Shown here piece by piece: positions 1 through 8,337 of a stretch of DNA of 40,774 nt. The position numbers were made by a program, and so were the translations under genes. Positions within the stretch are counted from its first letter, which is position 1, and every line of letters begins with the position of its first letter. This stretch comes from Desulfomonilia bacterium (GTDB taxonomy: Bacteria; Desulfobacterota; Desulfomonilia; UBA1062): the NCBI GenBank assembly GCA_036567785.1, contig DATCTV010000011.1:1-40774 (forward strand), in the 5' to 3' direction. A model generated the notes under the pieces. The model did no database searches. It worked only from the letters and a program-made list of their open reading frames with translations, and was not told the origin of the DNA.

Positions 1-191
1 CTTATGGTGTCGGTAGGCACATCACCGTGGAACTGAAAATCCCATCCCGCTTCAACCCATACGCTGGCGCCAAGTGTCGCCTTGGCATCGCCGACATTGA
101 AGTCAACCCCTGCAAAAACCGGCGTGGCAAACAGCATTATCGCCACCGATATAATGAATAACCCCTTTAATTTTTCTTTTGTTTTCATCAT
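1..191 (-). CDS. Secreted protein, N-terminal part (possible outer-membrane porin), runs off the window
   Basis: Reading the minus strand from the tandem ATGs at 191 and 188 gives a lysine-rich N-terminus, a hydrophobic stretch and an A-x-A-type cleavage site (TPVFAG) at about residue 27. The mature part begins with alternating polar and aromatic residues (GVDFNVGDAKATLGASVWVE), as in outer-membrane beta-barrels. A GAGGAG ribosome site lies just upstream. It is the last visible gene of the amt-glnK-PII unit, and porin-like proteins are often found downstream of ammonium transporters, but only about 63 codons are visible, so the family cannot be assigned. The signal peptide is seen directly; the porin role is inference. 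Confidence 0.7.
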   Translation of the reverse strand, partial: MMKTKEKLKGLFIISVAIMLFATPVFAGVDFNVGDAKATLGASVWVEAGWDFQFHGDVPTDTI

Positions 192-230
192 AAAACAGTC
201 TCCTCTCACAGGAATATATAATGTGTGTAG

Positions 231-569
231 CTATCTCGCGTTTTTACTCCACCATAAACCGGTGCTAACCACCATTGCATCATCAACGGGATGGACGAAT
301 ATTTCCCCATCACCGATGCTGCCTGTTGATGCAGCTTCCCTGATCAGATCGACCACCTTGGCCGCTTCGGCATCCTTCACAGTCACCTCGATCCTGGCCA
401 TCATCGTATCAATATCGTATGAATTTCCCTTGACCATAACCTTTAAATGCTCAGATGCGCTCCGGTCTTCTATCGCTGAAAATATAACACCTTTCTGCCC
501 GGTTCTGTTCAGTGTATTACACACATCTTCAACCTTGTCCGGACGTATTATAGCCTCAATTCTCTTCAT
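231..569 (-). CDS. Divergent PII-family signalling protein
   Basis: This 112-residue protein has the length and fold pattern of GlnB/GlnK: an N-terminal KRIEAIIRP strand, Tyr51 at the canonical T-loop position, and a TGSIGDGEIFV B-loop. It differs from the neighbouring canonical PII at key sites. The T-loop stretch that holds GYGRQKGH in the canonical copy (Gln39 contacts Mg-ATP/2-oxoglutarate) reads EDRSASEH, and the C-terminal RIRTGE, whose arginines bind ATP phosphates, is VVSTGL. It therefore probably senses nucleotides or 2-oxoglutarate differently, or binds another ligand. It is third in the amt operon and separated from glnK by a strong stem-loop. The family is clear from sequence; the altered ligand binding is inference. 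Confidence 0.88.
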   Translation of the reverse strand: MKRIEAIIRPDKVEDVCNTLNRTGQKGVIFSAIEDRSASEHLKVMVKGNSYDIDTMMARIEVTVKDAEAAKVVDLIREAASTGSIGDGEIFVHPVDDAMVVSTGLWWSKNAR

Positions 570-602
570 GGTATGTTACTCCTTCATTGGCCGTAAGATT
601 AA

Positions 603-625
603 GGGCGGAAATATCCATTCCGCCC
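603..625 (-). terminator. Stem-loop between glnK and the second PII gene
   Basis: GGGCGGAA (603-610) pairs with TTCCGCCC (618-625) around a 7-nt loop, with outer AAGAT/ATCTT arms that extend it across a small internal loop. It starts about ten nucleotides after the glnK stop. No U-run follows on the minus strand, so it is more likely a partial terminator or an mRNA 3'-end stabiliser lowering expression of the downstream PII gene than a full stop. Confidence 0.5.
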
Positions 626-634
626 CTGATCTTA

Positions 635-2207
<1,573 letters not shown>

Positions 2208-2246
2208 AACTGCTTCCTCCCTTTGATGTTTAGTTGGATTGTTAAG

Positions 2247-2263
2247 AAGCAAGAGGCATGCCA
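2247..2263 (-). promoter_or_regulatory. Sigma-54 (RpoN) promoter of the amt-glnK operon
   Basis: The minus strand reads TGGCATGCCTCTTGCTT, matching the -24/-12 consensus TGGCAC-N5-TTGC with correct spacing and one change (C to T) at a tolerated position. The predicted start, about 2236, gives a 5' leader of about 30 nt before the amt ATG. Nitrogen control by an NtrC-type activator would be expected; I could not recognise a convincing activator site in the 190 bp further upstream. Confidence 0.82.
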
Positions 2264-2456
2264 CCGTGTATCTTTATGATATTACTTAGGTTATTATTTA
2301 CCAGTACGTTCTATTGGTTCATTTATGTATCAATTAATGTTTTTAGGTGTTTTATTGTATCATTTTACAATTGGTGTACAATATCTTCACTTCCCTGGCA
2401 CTCATTACAATTCAGGCCGTGTTCTTGAATAATATTTTCTTTATCTTCCCGGTTGC

Positions 2457-3548
2457 TTAAGTTCTTGCAAAAAGGCTCTTCAGCTCATCGGGTTGACTTG
2501 ACTTAAGAAGTGCATCTTCCTGAGAGATGGCACCGCTTACAACTAGCTTGTGAAGCGCTGAATTAAGAGTTTGCATACCGTCTTTCACTCCGGCTTGGAG
2601 CATGTTGACTATCATATGCGTCTTGCCTTCCCTGATAAGATTCTTTACGCCCAGAGTGCCAATAAGAATCTCCATTGCACAGACCCTTCCCTTTCCCTCC
2701 TTTTTTGGCACAAGGGTCTGGCAGATAATTCCTTCAAGTGTGGTGGAGAGCTGCATCCTTATCTGAGCCTGCTGGTTTGAGGGAAATACGTCGATAACAC
2801 GATCGATAGTCGATGCGGCGCTTGTTGTATGCAGAGTGCCGAAAACAAGATGCCCTGTTTCGGCTGCGGTAACGGCAAGCGATATTGTATCCAGGTCCCT
2901 CATTTCACCGACAAGTATAACGTCCGGATCCTGTCTGAGCACATGCTTCAATGCCTCGGAGAAGGAAAGAGTGTCGCTTCCGAGTTCCCTCTGTCTTATT
3001 ATACTTTTCTGGTTTTTATGAAGAAACTCTATGGGGTCTTCTATGGTTACAATATGTTCAGCCCTTGACCTGTTGATATAATCAACCATTGAAGCAAGAG
3101 TCGTAGACTTTCCACTGCCCGTGGGACCGGTAACAAGTACAAGTCCACGGGGTTTTTTGCTGAGTGCGGTTATTACGGGGGGAAGGTTCAGCTCTTCGAT
3201 TGTAGGGGGATTTGCAGGAATGGAACGGAATACGGCGCCGAGAGTATTTCGCTGATAAAGCATGTTCCCCCTGAATCGTGAGACCTGCGGTATGCTGTGC
3301 GAGAAATCGAGTTCCTTGTTCTTCTCAAATGTCATCTTCTGATCGTCTGAAATTATGGAATAAAGAGCGCTCTTAAGCATTTCATTGCTGATGGTACCGT
3401 AATCCGTAAGAGGGACGAGCTTGCCGTCAATACGTATATTGGGAGGAGAACCTACTGCAAGATGCAGGTCGGAGGCTTTCATTGTAACCATTTTTCTCAG
3501 GATTTCATCAATACTGAAAGCGCAAGCAGGAGTTTCTACCGGATTCAT
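2457..3548 (-). CDS. pilT: Type IV pilus retraction ATPase PilT
   Basis: The 363-residue protein begins with the PilT N-terminal domain (KASDLHLAVGSPPNIRIDGKL) and continues into the GspE/PilT ATPase core: Walker A GPTGSGKST, an Asp box, Walker B with RQDPDVILVGEMRD, the His box (TGHLVFGTLHTTSA) and the C-terminal AIRNLIRE-like motif (VKNLIREGK) needed for retraction. Length is usual for PilT. It acts as a cytoplasmic hexamer at the pilus base, driving pilus retraction and twitching. It stands alone; no other pilus gene is in the window. PilU is the main alternative, but the motif set favours PilT. Confidence 0.94.
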   Translation of the reverse strand: MNPVETPACAFSIDEILRKMVTMKASDLHLAVGSPPNIRIDGKLVPLTDYGTISNEMLKSALYSIISDDQKMTFEKNKELDFSHSIPQVSRFRGNMLYQRNTLGAVFRSIPANPPTIEELNLPPVITALSKKPRGLVLVTGPTGSGKSTTLASMVDYINRSRAEHIVTIEDPIEFLHKNQKSIIRQRELGSDTLSFSEALKHVLRQDPDVILVGEMRDLDTISLAVTAAETGHLVFGTLHTTSAASTIDRVIDVFPSNQQAQIRMQLSTTLEGIICQTLVPKKEGKGRVCAMEILIGTLGVKNLIREGKTHMIVNMLQAGVKDGMQTLNSALHKLVVSGAISQEDALLKSSQPDELKSLFART

Positions 3549-3663
3549 TATTAATCCCCCATTATATTTTTGATAATTTATCTATGATAACTGGCTGAAT
3601 TACTTAACGGCGTTTTTCTTGATAGAATTAGGATTTTTTTAATATTGAAGTAATTTTTTAAAT

Positions 3664-3697
3664 GACAGCCGGAGCGGTCTCAATATTTCCGGCTGTC
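3664..3697 (-). terminator. Hairpin terminator downstream of the PHP-type lipoprotein gene
   Basis: GACAGCCGGA (3664-3673) and TCCGGCTGTC (3688-3697) form a perfect 10-bp stem with a 14-nt loop, 36 nt beyond the stop codon at 3733. The minus-strand 3' flank reads CATTTAAAAAATT, so the T-tract is short; termination is plausible but could be partial. Confidence 0.6.
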
Positions 3698-3732
3698 TTC
3701 GTCGTTAATTGTACATCACCAAACTCGTTTTA

Positions 3733-5367
3733 CTAATTTACAAAAATAGCATTAGCGTAAATAAACGGGTATTCCTTGATAAAAGGTTTGGTGTGATCCC
3801 CAAGCCATTTCCTCAAGTGATATGGAACAATCTTGATTTCAGCCCTGTATGCACCTTTTTCCGTCACTGCATATTCAAGATCGGAATTCAGACTCCCGGC
3901 GACCACTATTCCTCCGTCAGGACCGGCCTTAATAAGCCTCACCCTGAATTCGGGTTTTTCAAGGCCCGGATCCATCCTGAAAAATTCAGGCACCTTTATA
4001 TGCATAACAGGCGAGTCAGCCAGCGATACATTTTCCCCCATTTCAGATATCTTACTTCCGGCTTCGGCATAAAAATCAAACCCTACCGGTTCGCCGAAAA
4101 CCTGAAAGGCGCCATACATACGGCCTTTAAAGACCGCGCTTTCAATTTCTTCAAGTGTTTGATTCTCAACAAGGACATAATTTGCAAACCATCTCATCAT
4201 ACGGCGGTAACTGTCACCCCTGTCTCCGTCAGGAAGAAGGAACGGCAGAGAATTTCTGTGTGCATCCGTTGCCATAAAGCCTGTTGCGGCACGGGAATAA
4301 AGCATCCTGTCCCAATGGGCGATATCAGGTTTCAGTTCCTCTAAAAAGCTCAGAAGCAGGAGATCGGAATGCGCATCAGCCCATGAAGGTGTGAGCATAT
4401 CCAGTATGCCTGGAATGAAACCAAGGGAAGGCAGCCCCAGATAATCCTCCCTGATGCCGGGATCGATGTTCGCATGCAGGTTATATACATCGATGCCGTC
4501 TATCGGAAGATCCAGAAGGTCTTCGGTCTTCCAGCTTTCCGGATGCGTGACAAAAACCATGGCTCCCAGCGCATGCAGGGCATCCACGGTTTCAACGCTC
4601 GTACTTGTCAACAGTGCATGCCTCTCTTCAGGCGTGCCGTCGGGCATTCTTTTAAGACCGATCGGCATAAGGTTATTTTCGCTTCCCGCAGTGATTATCG
4701 CATTGTTGCCGCAGTCGCATTTTATTATATTCGCTACCGGCCTGCCGTCCCGGTATATCAGCTCGTCACCCTGTTCCGGCTGATAGAGCAATACATCGGG
4801 AAACTCATGCCATGAAAAATTATCCGAATGGTCGGACATCATCACAAACTGCTGGTTGGTACTGCATATAGCCTCACGCAGCTGACAAAAGCACTCTGTA
4901 TTGGGCTTGCCGTCAATGAAAGGCTTGTTGTCGCATGCATCATGCGAATAGATTGAATGCAAATGTATCAGACCCCTGATCACTTTTTGTCCTCTAATAT
5001 CAGGGTGAGCCTGGATCGGAACTACAAGCGACGGGTCCCAGTAAACATCATTATCTGAGAGTCTAGAGAAATTTGCTTTAACTGCTTTGAAGTTTCTAAC
5101 ATAAACCTGTTTGGCCGTCGGCAGAAAAACTCCACCCCCATCCGGGACAGGTGTCACGATGTAACTGCCATTGCCGACTGAAAACTTGTAGTTGCCCTGG
5201 CCATCGGTTACAGCAGTTGCACTTTTATCTCCGCTCAATATTACGGTAAGTCCGGGAATGCCTGTTCCGGCTTCGGTAACAGTGCCTGTAATTTTGCATG
5301 CGGAAAAAGCAAAAGCCATAAGAAAAACGAAAACCGGAATAAGATAATTCCCCCTGTTGCTCCTCAT
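3733..5367 (-). CDS. Lipoprotein with N-terminal carboxypeptidase-regulatory-like domain and PHP-like phosphoesterase region
   Basis: A signal peptide ends in a lipobox-like FSAC at residues 21-24. Residues 25-100 resemble a carboxypeptidase-regulatory beta-sandwich (TVTEAGTGIPGLTVILSG, then TDGQGNYKFSV). The remaining part carries PHP-superfamily metal motifs in order: HLHSIYSHD (135-143), MMSDHSDNF, VTHPESW and ATDAHRN. PHP enzymes use a multinuclear metal site to hydrolyse phosphoesters. Being surface- or periplasm-anchored is unusual for this superfamily, which is mostly cytoplasmic. The substrate is unknown. It precedes a hairpin terminator and lies 64 nt downstream of another lipoprotein gene, with which it may be co-transcribed. 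Confidence 0.75.
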   Translation of the reverse strand: MRSNRGNYLIPVFVFLMAFAFSACKITGTVTEAGTGIPGLTVILSGDKSATAVTDGQGNYKFSVGNGSYIVTPVPDGGGVFLPTAKQVYVRNFKAVKANFSRLSDNDVYWDPSLVVPIQAHPDIRGQKVIRGLIHLHSIYSHDACDNKPFIDGKPNTECFCQLREAICSTNQQFVMMSDHSDNFSWHEFPDVLLYQPEQGDELIYRDGRPVANIIKCDCGNNAIITAGSENNLMPIGLKRMPDGTPEERHALLTSTSVETVDALHALGAMVFVTHPESWKTEDLLDLPIDGIDVYNLHANIDPGIREDYLGLPSLGFIPGILDMLTPSWADAHSDLLLLSFLEELKPDIAHWDRMLYSRAATGFMATDAHRNSLPFLLPDGDRGDSYRRMMRWFANYVLVENQTLEEIESAVFKGRMYGAFQVFGEPVGFDFYAEAGSKISEMGENVSLADSPVMHIKVPEFFRMDPGLEKPEFRVRLIKAGPDGGIVVAGSLNSDLEYAVTEKGAYRAEIKIVPYHLRKWLGDHTKPFIKEYPFIYANAIFVN

Positions 5368-5431
5368 CTCATACCTCCAAATGATATTACGGCAGGACCT
5401 CCTGACGTAGAATTTACAATCTGCAACTATA

Positions 5432-6913
5432 TTATTTCGGCCTCAGATTTACAAGTCCTATTGCCGTACCCGAGTATATGCATCCGTCAAGCCCCACCTG
5501 TGTTGCAGCATATGCACTGTTATATTGAAGCCCGATACCGATGTTAGAATAAAATGCGGAATCACCGGTGTCCCAGTCAACCGCCTCAAGAGTCCAGTAA
5601 ATGCCGCGCTTGCCTATTGCATATAAAAGTTTTGTTGAAGCGCTCATACAGGGAATGCCGTTGGGAACTGATATTTGTGTGTTTGCCCATACCGATGAAA
5701 ATGTCCTTGTTTTATGATTCCATTCAAATTTTTCCATACCCCTTGGCGCTATTAACGGGATGCCTGAAATAATGATATTCAGGGTGCGGTTGCCCAGGTC
5801 CGCGCCGAGTTCATTGTTTACGACAACCGCTCCATAGCCTCGAATACACAGAGACTGATCAGTCTGCGAATGCTTCGCTTCAGGATCACCGAATCTCACG
5901 GGTACCTGTGCAGCAATTCTCCTGTCTTTGGTGCCGGGGATCTGATGCCAGTCAGCTGGGATCTCATCGCGCCAGAAAAGGACTATGTTCATCAGCTCGC
6001 TGCCGTCGGTAATGGCCACGAACCTGTCCTGAGAACCTGTTCCCATAAGGGTCGGAGTCGTACCAGAACCATTTCCGAGACGGATCCCGGACTGATCTCC
6101 TCCTGTTTCATAATCGGCAATCCATCCGCCTTTTGCTTCGTCGGTTGAAAGTTCCGTACCCGTCCATTGAACACGGTACATTTTCCTGCTTGTTACCACA
6201 TAGATTCCGCCCTTCTCGTCACAGGCGATAGAATTCGATATCTCATCATCCTCGCCAGGCATTAGGTAATACCCCTTCTCAAAGCTTCTCGACAGAACGC
6301 ATACTAATCCATTGTTTGTGGCAAAGGCCAGCATGCCGTCATAGGTCATTACAAGGCCTACTATCTTATCATCCGAGCCTTTCAGATACTGTTCAGGAAT
6401 ACAGTAGACATTCCGGATCTTTATTTTTGAAGACGGATCACCCGGAACACTGTCACAATATGCAACAATTCTGGTCATATCAGGGACGAAAAATACGCCA
6501 TCCTTATCCACAAGGGTATAAGCGCCCGAAACTCCACTTTCGACAAGACCTTTTTCACCGTCCCCGTTTGGGTCTTTTTTGATCTTGTCAATTTCGTGAA
6601 GCATCTTGTTCTTTGTGCTCAACTTGAATACATGGGTCAGGTTATTGCCCCATACAACACGGCTGCCGTCATGATATTTCCCTGATATCGGCATGGTGAT
6701 GCAACCCGGCATGCCTATGATGTAATCCTTGCCTCTTATGCCTGCATCAGGTCCAGGATAGGGGGACGATGCCTGACAGTACGAATTTCTGTGCGTCATG
6801 CTCCAGGGAGAATCGGCAAGATAAGGATTGGCCGGAGGCTCGTTTCCGTCATTAACAACTTGAGGGACACAACCCGCTAAAAGAACCGCGATAAGCAAAA
6901 TCATCCTTTTCAT
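5432..6913 (-). CDS. Lipoprotein of unknown function, probably a beta-propeller
   Basis: A clear lipobox (VLLAGC, Cys15) predicts a lipidated 493-residue protein. The body is rich in short beta segments of the form 'YVVTSRKMYRV', 'LLYAIGKRGIYWTLEAVDWDTG' and 'GCIYSGTAIGLVNLRPK', reminiscent of PQQ/YVTN-type propeller blades, but I do not recognise a named family. It is upstream of the PHP-type lipoprotein in the same direction, so the two may form a cell-surface pair. The lipoprotein call is strong; the fold is a guess from repeat texture. Confidence 0.7.
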   Translation of the reverse strand: MKRMILLIAVLLAGCVPQVVNDGNEPPANPYLADSPWSMTHRNSYCQASSPYPGPDAGIRGKDYIIGMPGCITMPISGKYHDGSRVVWGNNLTHVFKLSTKNKMLHEIDKIKKDPNGDGEKGLVESGVSGAYTLVDKDGVFFVPDMTRIVAYCDSVPGDPSSKIKIRNVYCIPEQYLKGSDDKIVGLVMTYDGMLAFATNNGLVCVLSRSFEKGYYLMPGEDDEISNSIACDEKGGIYVVTSRKMYRVQWTGTELSTDEAKGGWIADYETGGDQSGIRLGNGSGTTPTLMGTGSQDRFVAITDGSELMNIVLFWRDEIPADWHQIPGTKDRRIAAQVPVRFGDPEAKHSQTDQSLCIRGYGAVVVNNELGADLGNRTLNIIISGIPLIAPRGMEKFEWNHKTRTFSSVWANTQISVPNGIPCMSASTKLLYAIGKRGIYWTLEAVDWDTGDSAFYSNIGIGLQYNSAYAATQVGLDGCIYSGTAIGLVNLRPK

Positions 6914-7049
6914 AAACAGCCCCCGCTATAAAAACAAATGATTCATTTAATAATGATTAATAATATCGTTGTTTAACAGCAAGGCAAGTCCTGTCGTAAA
7001 TCCGGTTAAATCACTTTGATCTCATCCGATTTTCTGTTAGATTTTTTTG

Positions 7050-7784
7050 ATGGCATTCAATTCAAAATCAGTTCTGTCTGCAATTGTCATTGCTGCCTTT
7101 ACTGTTGCGGCATGTTTCACCACCTGGTTCATAGGCTACACCTTTAAAATGAATTATGAAACGAGAAGCTGGGAACAAATCCCGGCGAAAGTCCTGGAAT
7201 ATGGCATCAAAACCAGCCGGTCTCAAAGTACAGGTTCAATGAGATCAACACTGAACAGCAGCCTCAAGGCTAAATATTCATATTTCTTCAACGGGAAAGC
7301 TTATGTCGGCGACAAGGTCGACTACAGCTTCGGTTCGGATAATTTCAGCGACAAAAGACGCGCAAGACAGCTGGCTGCACTCAGTGAGGGTAACATCACT
7401 GTTTATGTCAATCCCGAAAATCCCGGGCAGAGCGTTTTTGACAGAAGCCTTCCCGCTCCGCAGATAGCATTCGCAATCATATTTCTTCTCTTCCCCTGCG
7501 GTCTGGGCACCATGTTCATAATAGGTACTATTTTTCGGGTTCTTCAAAAAGCCGGCTTCACCTCAACCGACAGGTTCATGATGCCGGTTGCAGGCCTTTT
7601 CCACGGCGCCCCAGCTATTTACCCGGTTTTCTTCGATCCGGGCTCGCTCGGATTCGGGACCTGGACCATCATGCTTGCATTTCTGGGACTTTTTACTGTG
7701 AGCCTGATATCAATCTATCGGCGCATAATCGACCCGTCTCTTGGCGGGCCCAAATGGCCAGACAGGCTCAAGAAACCAAGTTGA
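7050..7784 (+). CDS. Membrane protein with DUF3592-like domain
   Basis: A 244-residue protein with a first membrane helix near residues 8-28, an extracytoplasmic region of about 110 residues, and three further hydrophobic helices. The segment from SWEQIPAKVLE through KAKYSYFFNGKAYVGDKV to ITVYVNPENPGQSVFD matches the DUF3592 pattern (a beta domain between helices, ending in a Y-x-N-P-x-x-P motif). Function is unknown for this family. ATG 7050 is preferred over TTG 7047; no good ribosome site is visible for either. It is the last ordinary gene before the RiPP locus. Confidence 0.75.
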   Translation: MAFNSKSVLSAIVIAAFTVAACFTTWFIGYTFKMNYETRSWEQIPAKVLEYGIKTSRSQSTGSMRSTLNSSLKAKYSYFFNGKAYVGDKVDYSFGSDNFSDKRRARQLAALSEGNITVYVNPENPGQSVFDRSLPAPQIAFAIIFLLFPCGLGTMFIIGTIFRVLQKAGFTSTDRFMMPVAGLFHGAPAIYPVFFDPGSLGFGTWTIMLAFLGLFTVSLISIYRRIIDPSLGGPKWPDRLKKPS

Positions 7785-7817
7785 TAACTGTATGAAACTC
7801 CTGCACAACTTTATTTA

Positions 7818-7849
7818 TTGTCATTTCGAGCAAAGGGAGAAATCTTGGC
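7818..7849. repeat. Dispersed intergenic repeat-like element
   Basis: The stretch contains TGTCATTTCGAGC and GAGAAATCTTGGC, which I recognise as the common 'gtcatttcgagc..gcgagaaatct' intergenic repeat found scattered in many bacterial genomes; its ATTTC/GAAAT arms form an imperfect hairpin. Only one copy is in this window, so the assignment rests on memory of the motif. Confidence 0.45.
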
Positions 7850-7876
7850 CAAGGGTGGGCGTGCAGTAACTACTAC

Positions 7877-7906
7877 TGGAAATACACTCATGGCTTGTGT
7901 TATAAT
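7877..7906 (+). promoter_or_regulatory. Extended -10 promoter of the first precursor peptide gene
   Basis: TATAAT at 7901-7906 is preceded by TGT (extended -10) and, 18 nt upstream, by TGGAAA, a four-of-six match to the -35 hexamer. It would start transcription near 7913, about 40 nt before the peptide ATG, leaving room for the TGGGAGGAG ribosome site. Confidence 0.6.
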
Positions 7907-7952
7907 TATATCAAAGCAAAATTTTCTTCTTATTGGGAGGAGTTTTATAACC

Positions 7953-8135
7953 ATGAAGAAAAAGATATGGCAAACGCCAGAGTTGTTGGTATTGACCCGC
8001 AATAATCCGGCAGAGTCTGTTTTAGCCGGGTGCAAAACAGAAGGCAGTCCTATTGATAGTAATCAAAGGGAGAATAACTGCTATGCTGGTATGGATCCCT
8101 GTGCAGATGGTTGTTGGTGGACACTTGAAAGTTAA
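7953..8135 (+). CDS. Candidate RiPP precursor peptide 1 (four-cysteine family)
   Basis: A 60-residue peptide behind a strong TGGGAGGAG ribosome site. The leader half has W6, PELLVLTR and ESVLAGCK; the core half is Gly/Asp/Asn-rich with Cys at 27, 43, 50 and 54 and ends WWTLES. Two further peptides at 18512-18932 share the leader pattern W-x2-P-(E/D)-L-x-V-L-x-R followed by E-x-V-L-x-G-C-K and a terminal C-x3-C. Downstream genes are three radical SAM/SPASM enzymes and a PqqD homologue, the usual partners of a modified peptide. Precursor status is inferred from conservation and context; the product is unknown. The longer frame beginning at 7818 lacks a ribosome site and is not used. Confidence 0.85.
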   Translation: MKKKIWQTPELLVLTRNNPAESVLAGCKTEGSPIDSNQRENNCYAGMDPCADGCWWTLES

Positions 8136-8190
8136 ATATCATCGTTAATTTCTCAACTTGATATTCACAATCTTGGGACTCGAAATGTCC

Positions 8191-8206
8191 TGGCATAAAA
8201 ATTGTT
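8191..8206 (+). promoter_or_regulatory. Possible sigma-54 promoter before the radical SAM operon
   Basis: TGGCATAAAAATTGTT has the TGGCAY -24 element and correct 5-nt spacing to TTGT, one mismatch (T for C) from the -12 TTGC. It lies in the 202-bp gap between the first precursor gene and the first radical SAM gene, a sensible place for independent control of the enzymes. The mismatch is at an important position, so this is tentative. Confidence 0.35.
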
Positions 8207-8337
8207 GAAAATGCTCTAAGAGGATTTCTTCAGGCAGGACGACAGAAGACCCATGTGCATTTATTCTTTAGTTTTCACATCAGAAAATGTAAGTTGTGTC
8301 GGATTTAAAACAAAAAATTAACGGAGAAAAATGATTC

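Noticed and set aside
2394-2410. Plus-strand TGGCAC near 2394 as a sigma-54 promoter
   Set aside because: The -12 element would be ACAAT, not TTGC, and it points into the 3' end of pilT, which is on the other strand.
3709-4344. Plus-strand 211-codon frame antisense to the PHP-type lipoprotein
   Set aside because: Composition reflects the opposite strand, no family resemblance, no ribosome site.
7818-7952. Longer form of precursor peptide 1
   Set aside because: The extension covers a dispersed repeat and the promoter; the TGGGAGGAG site and the other two peptides fix the start at 7953.
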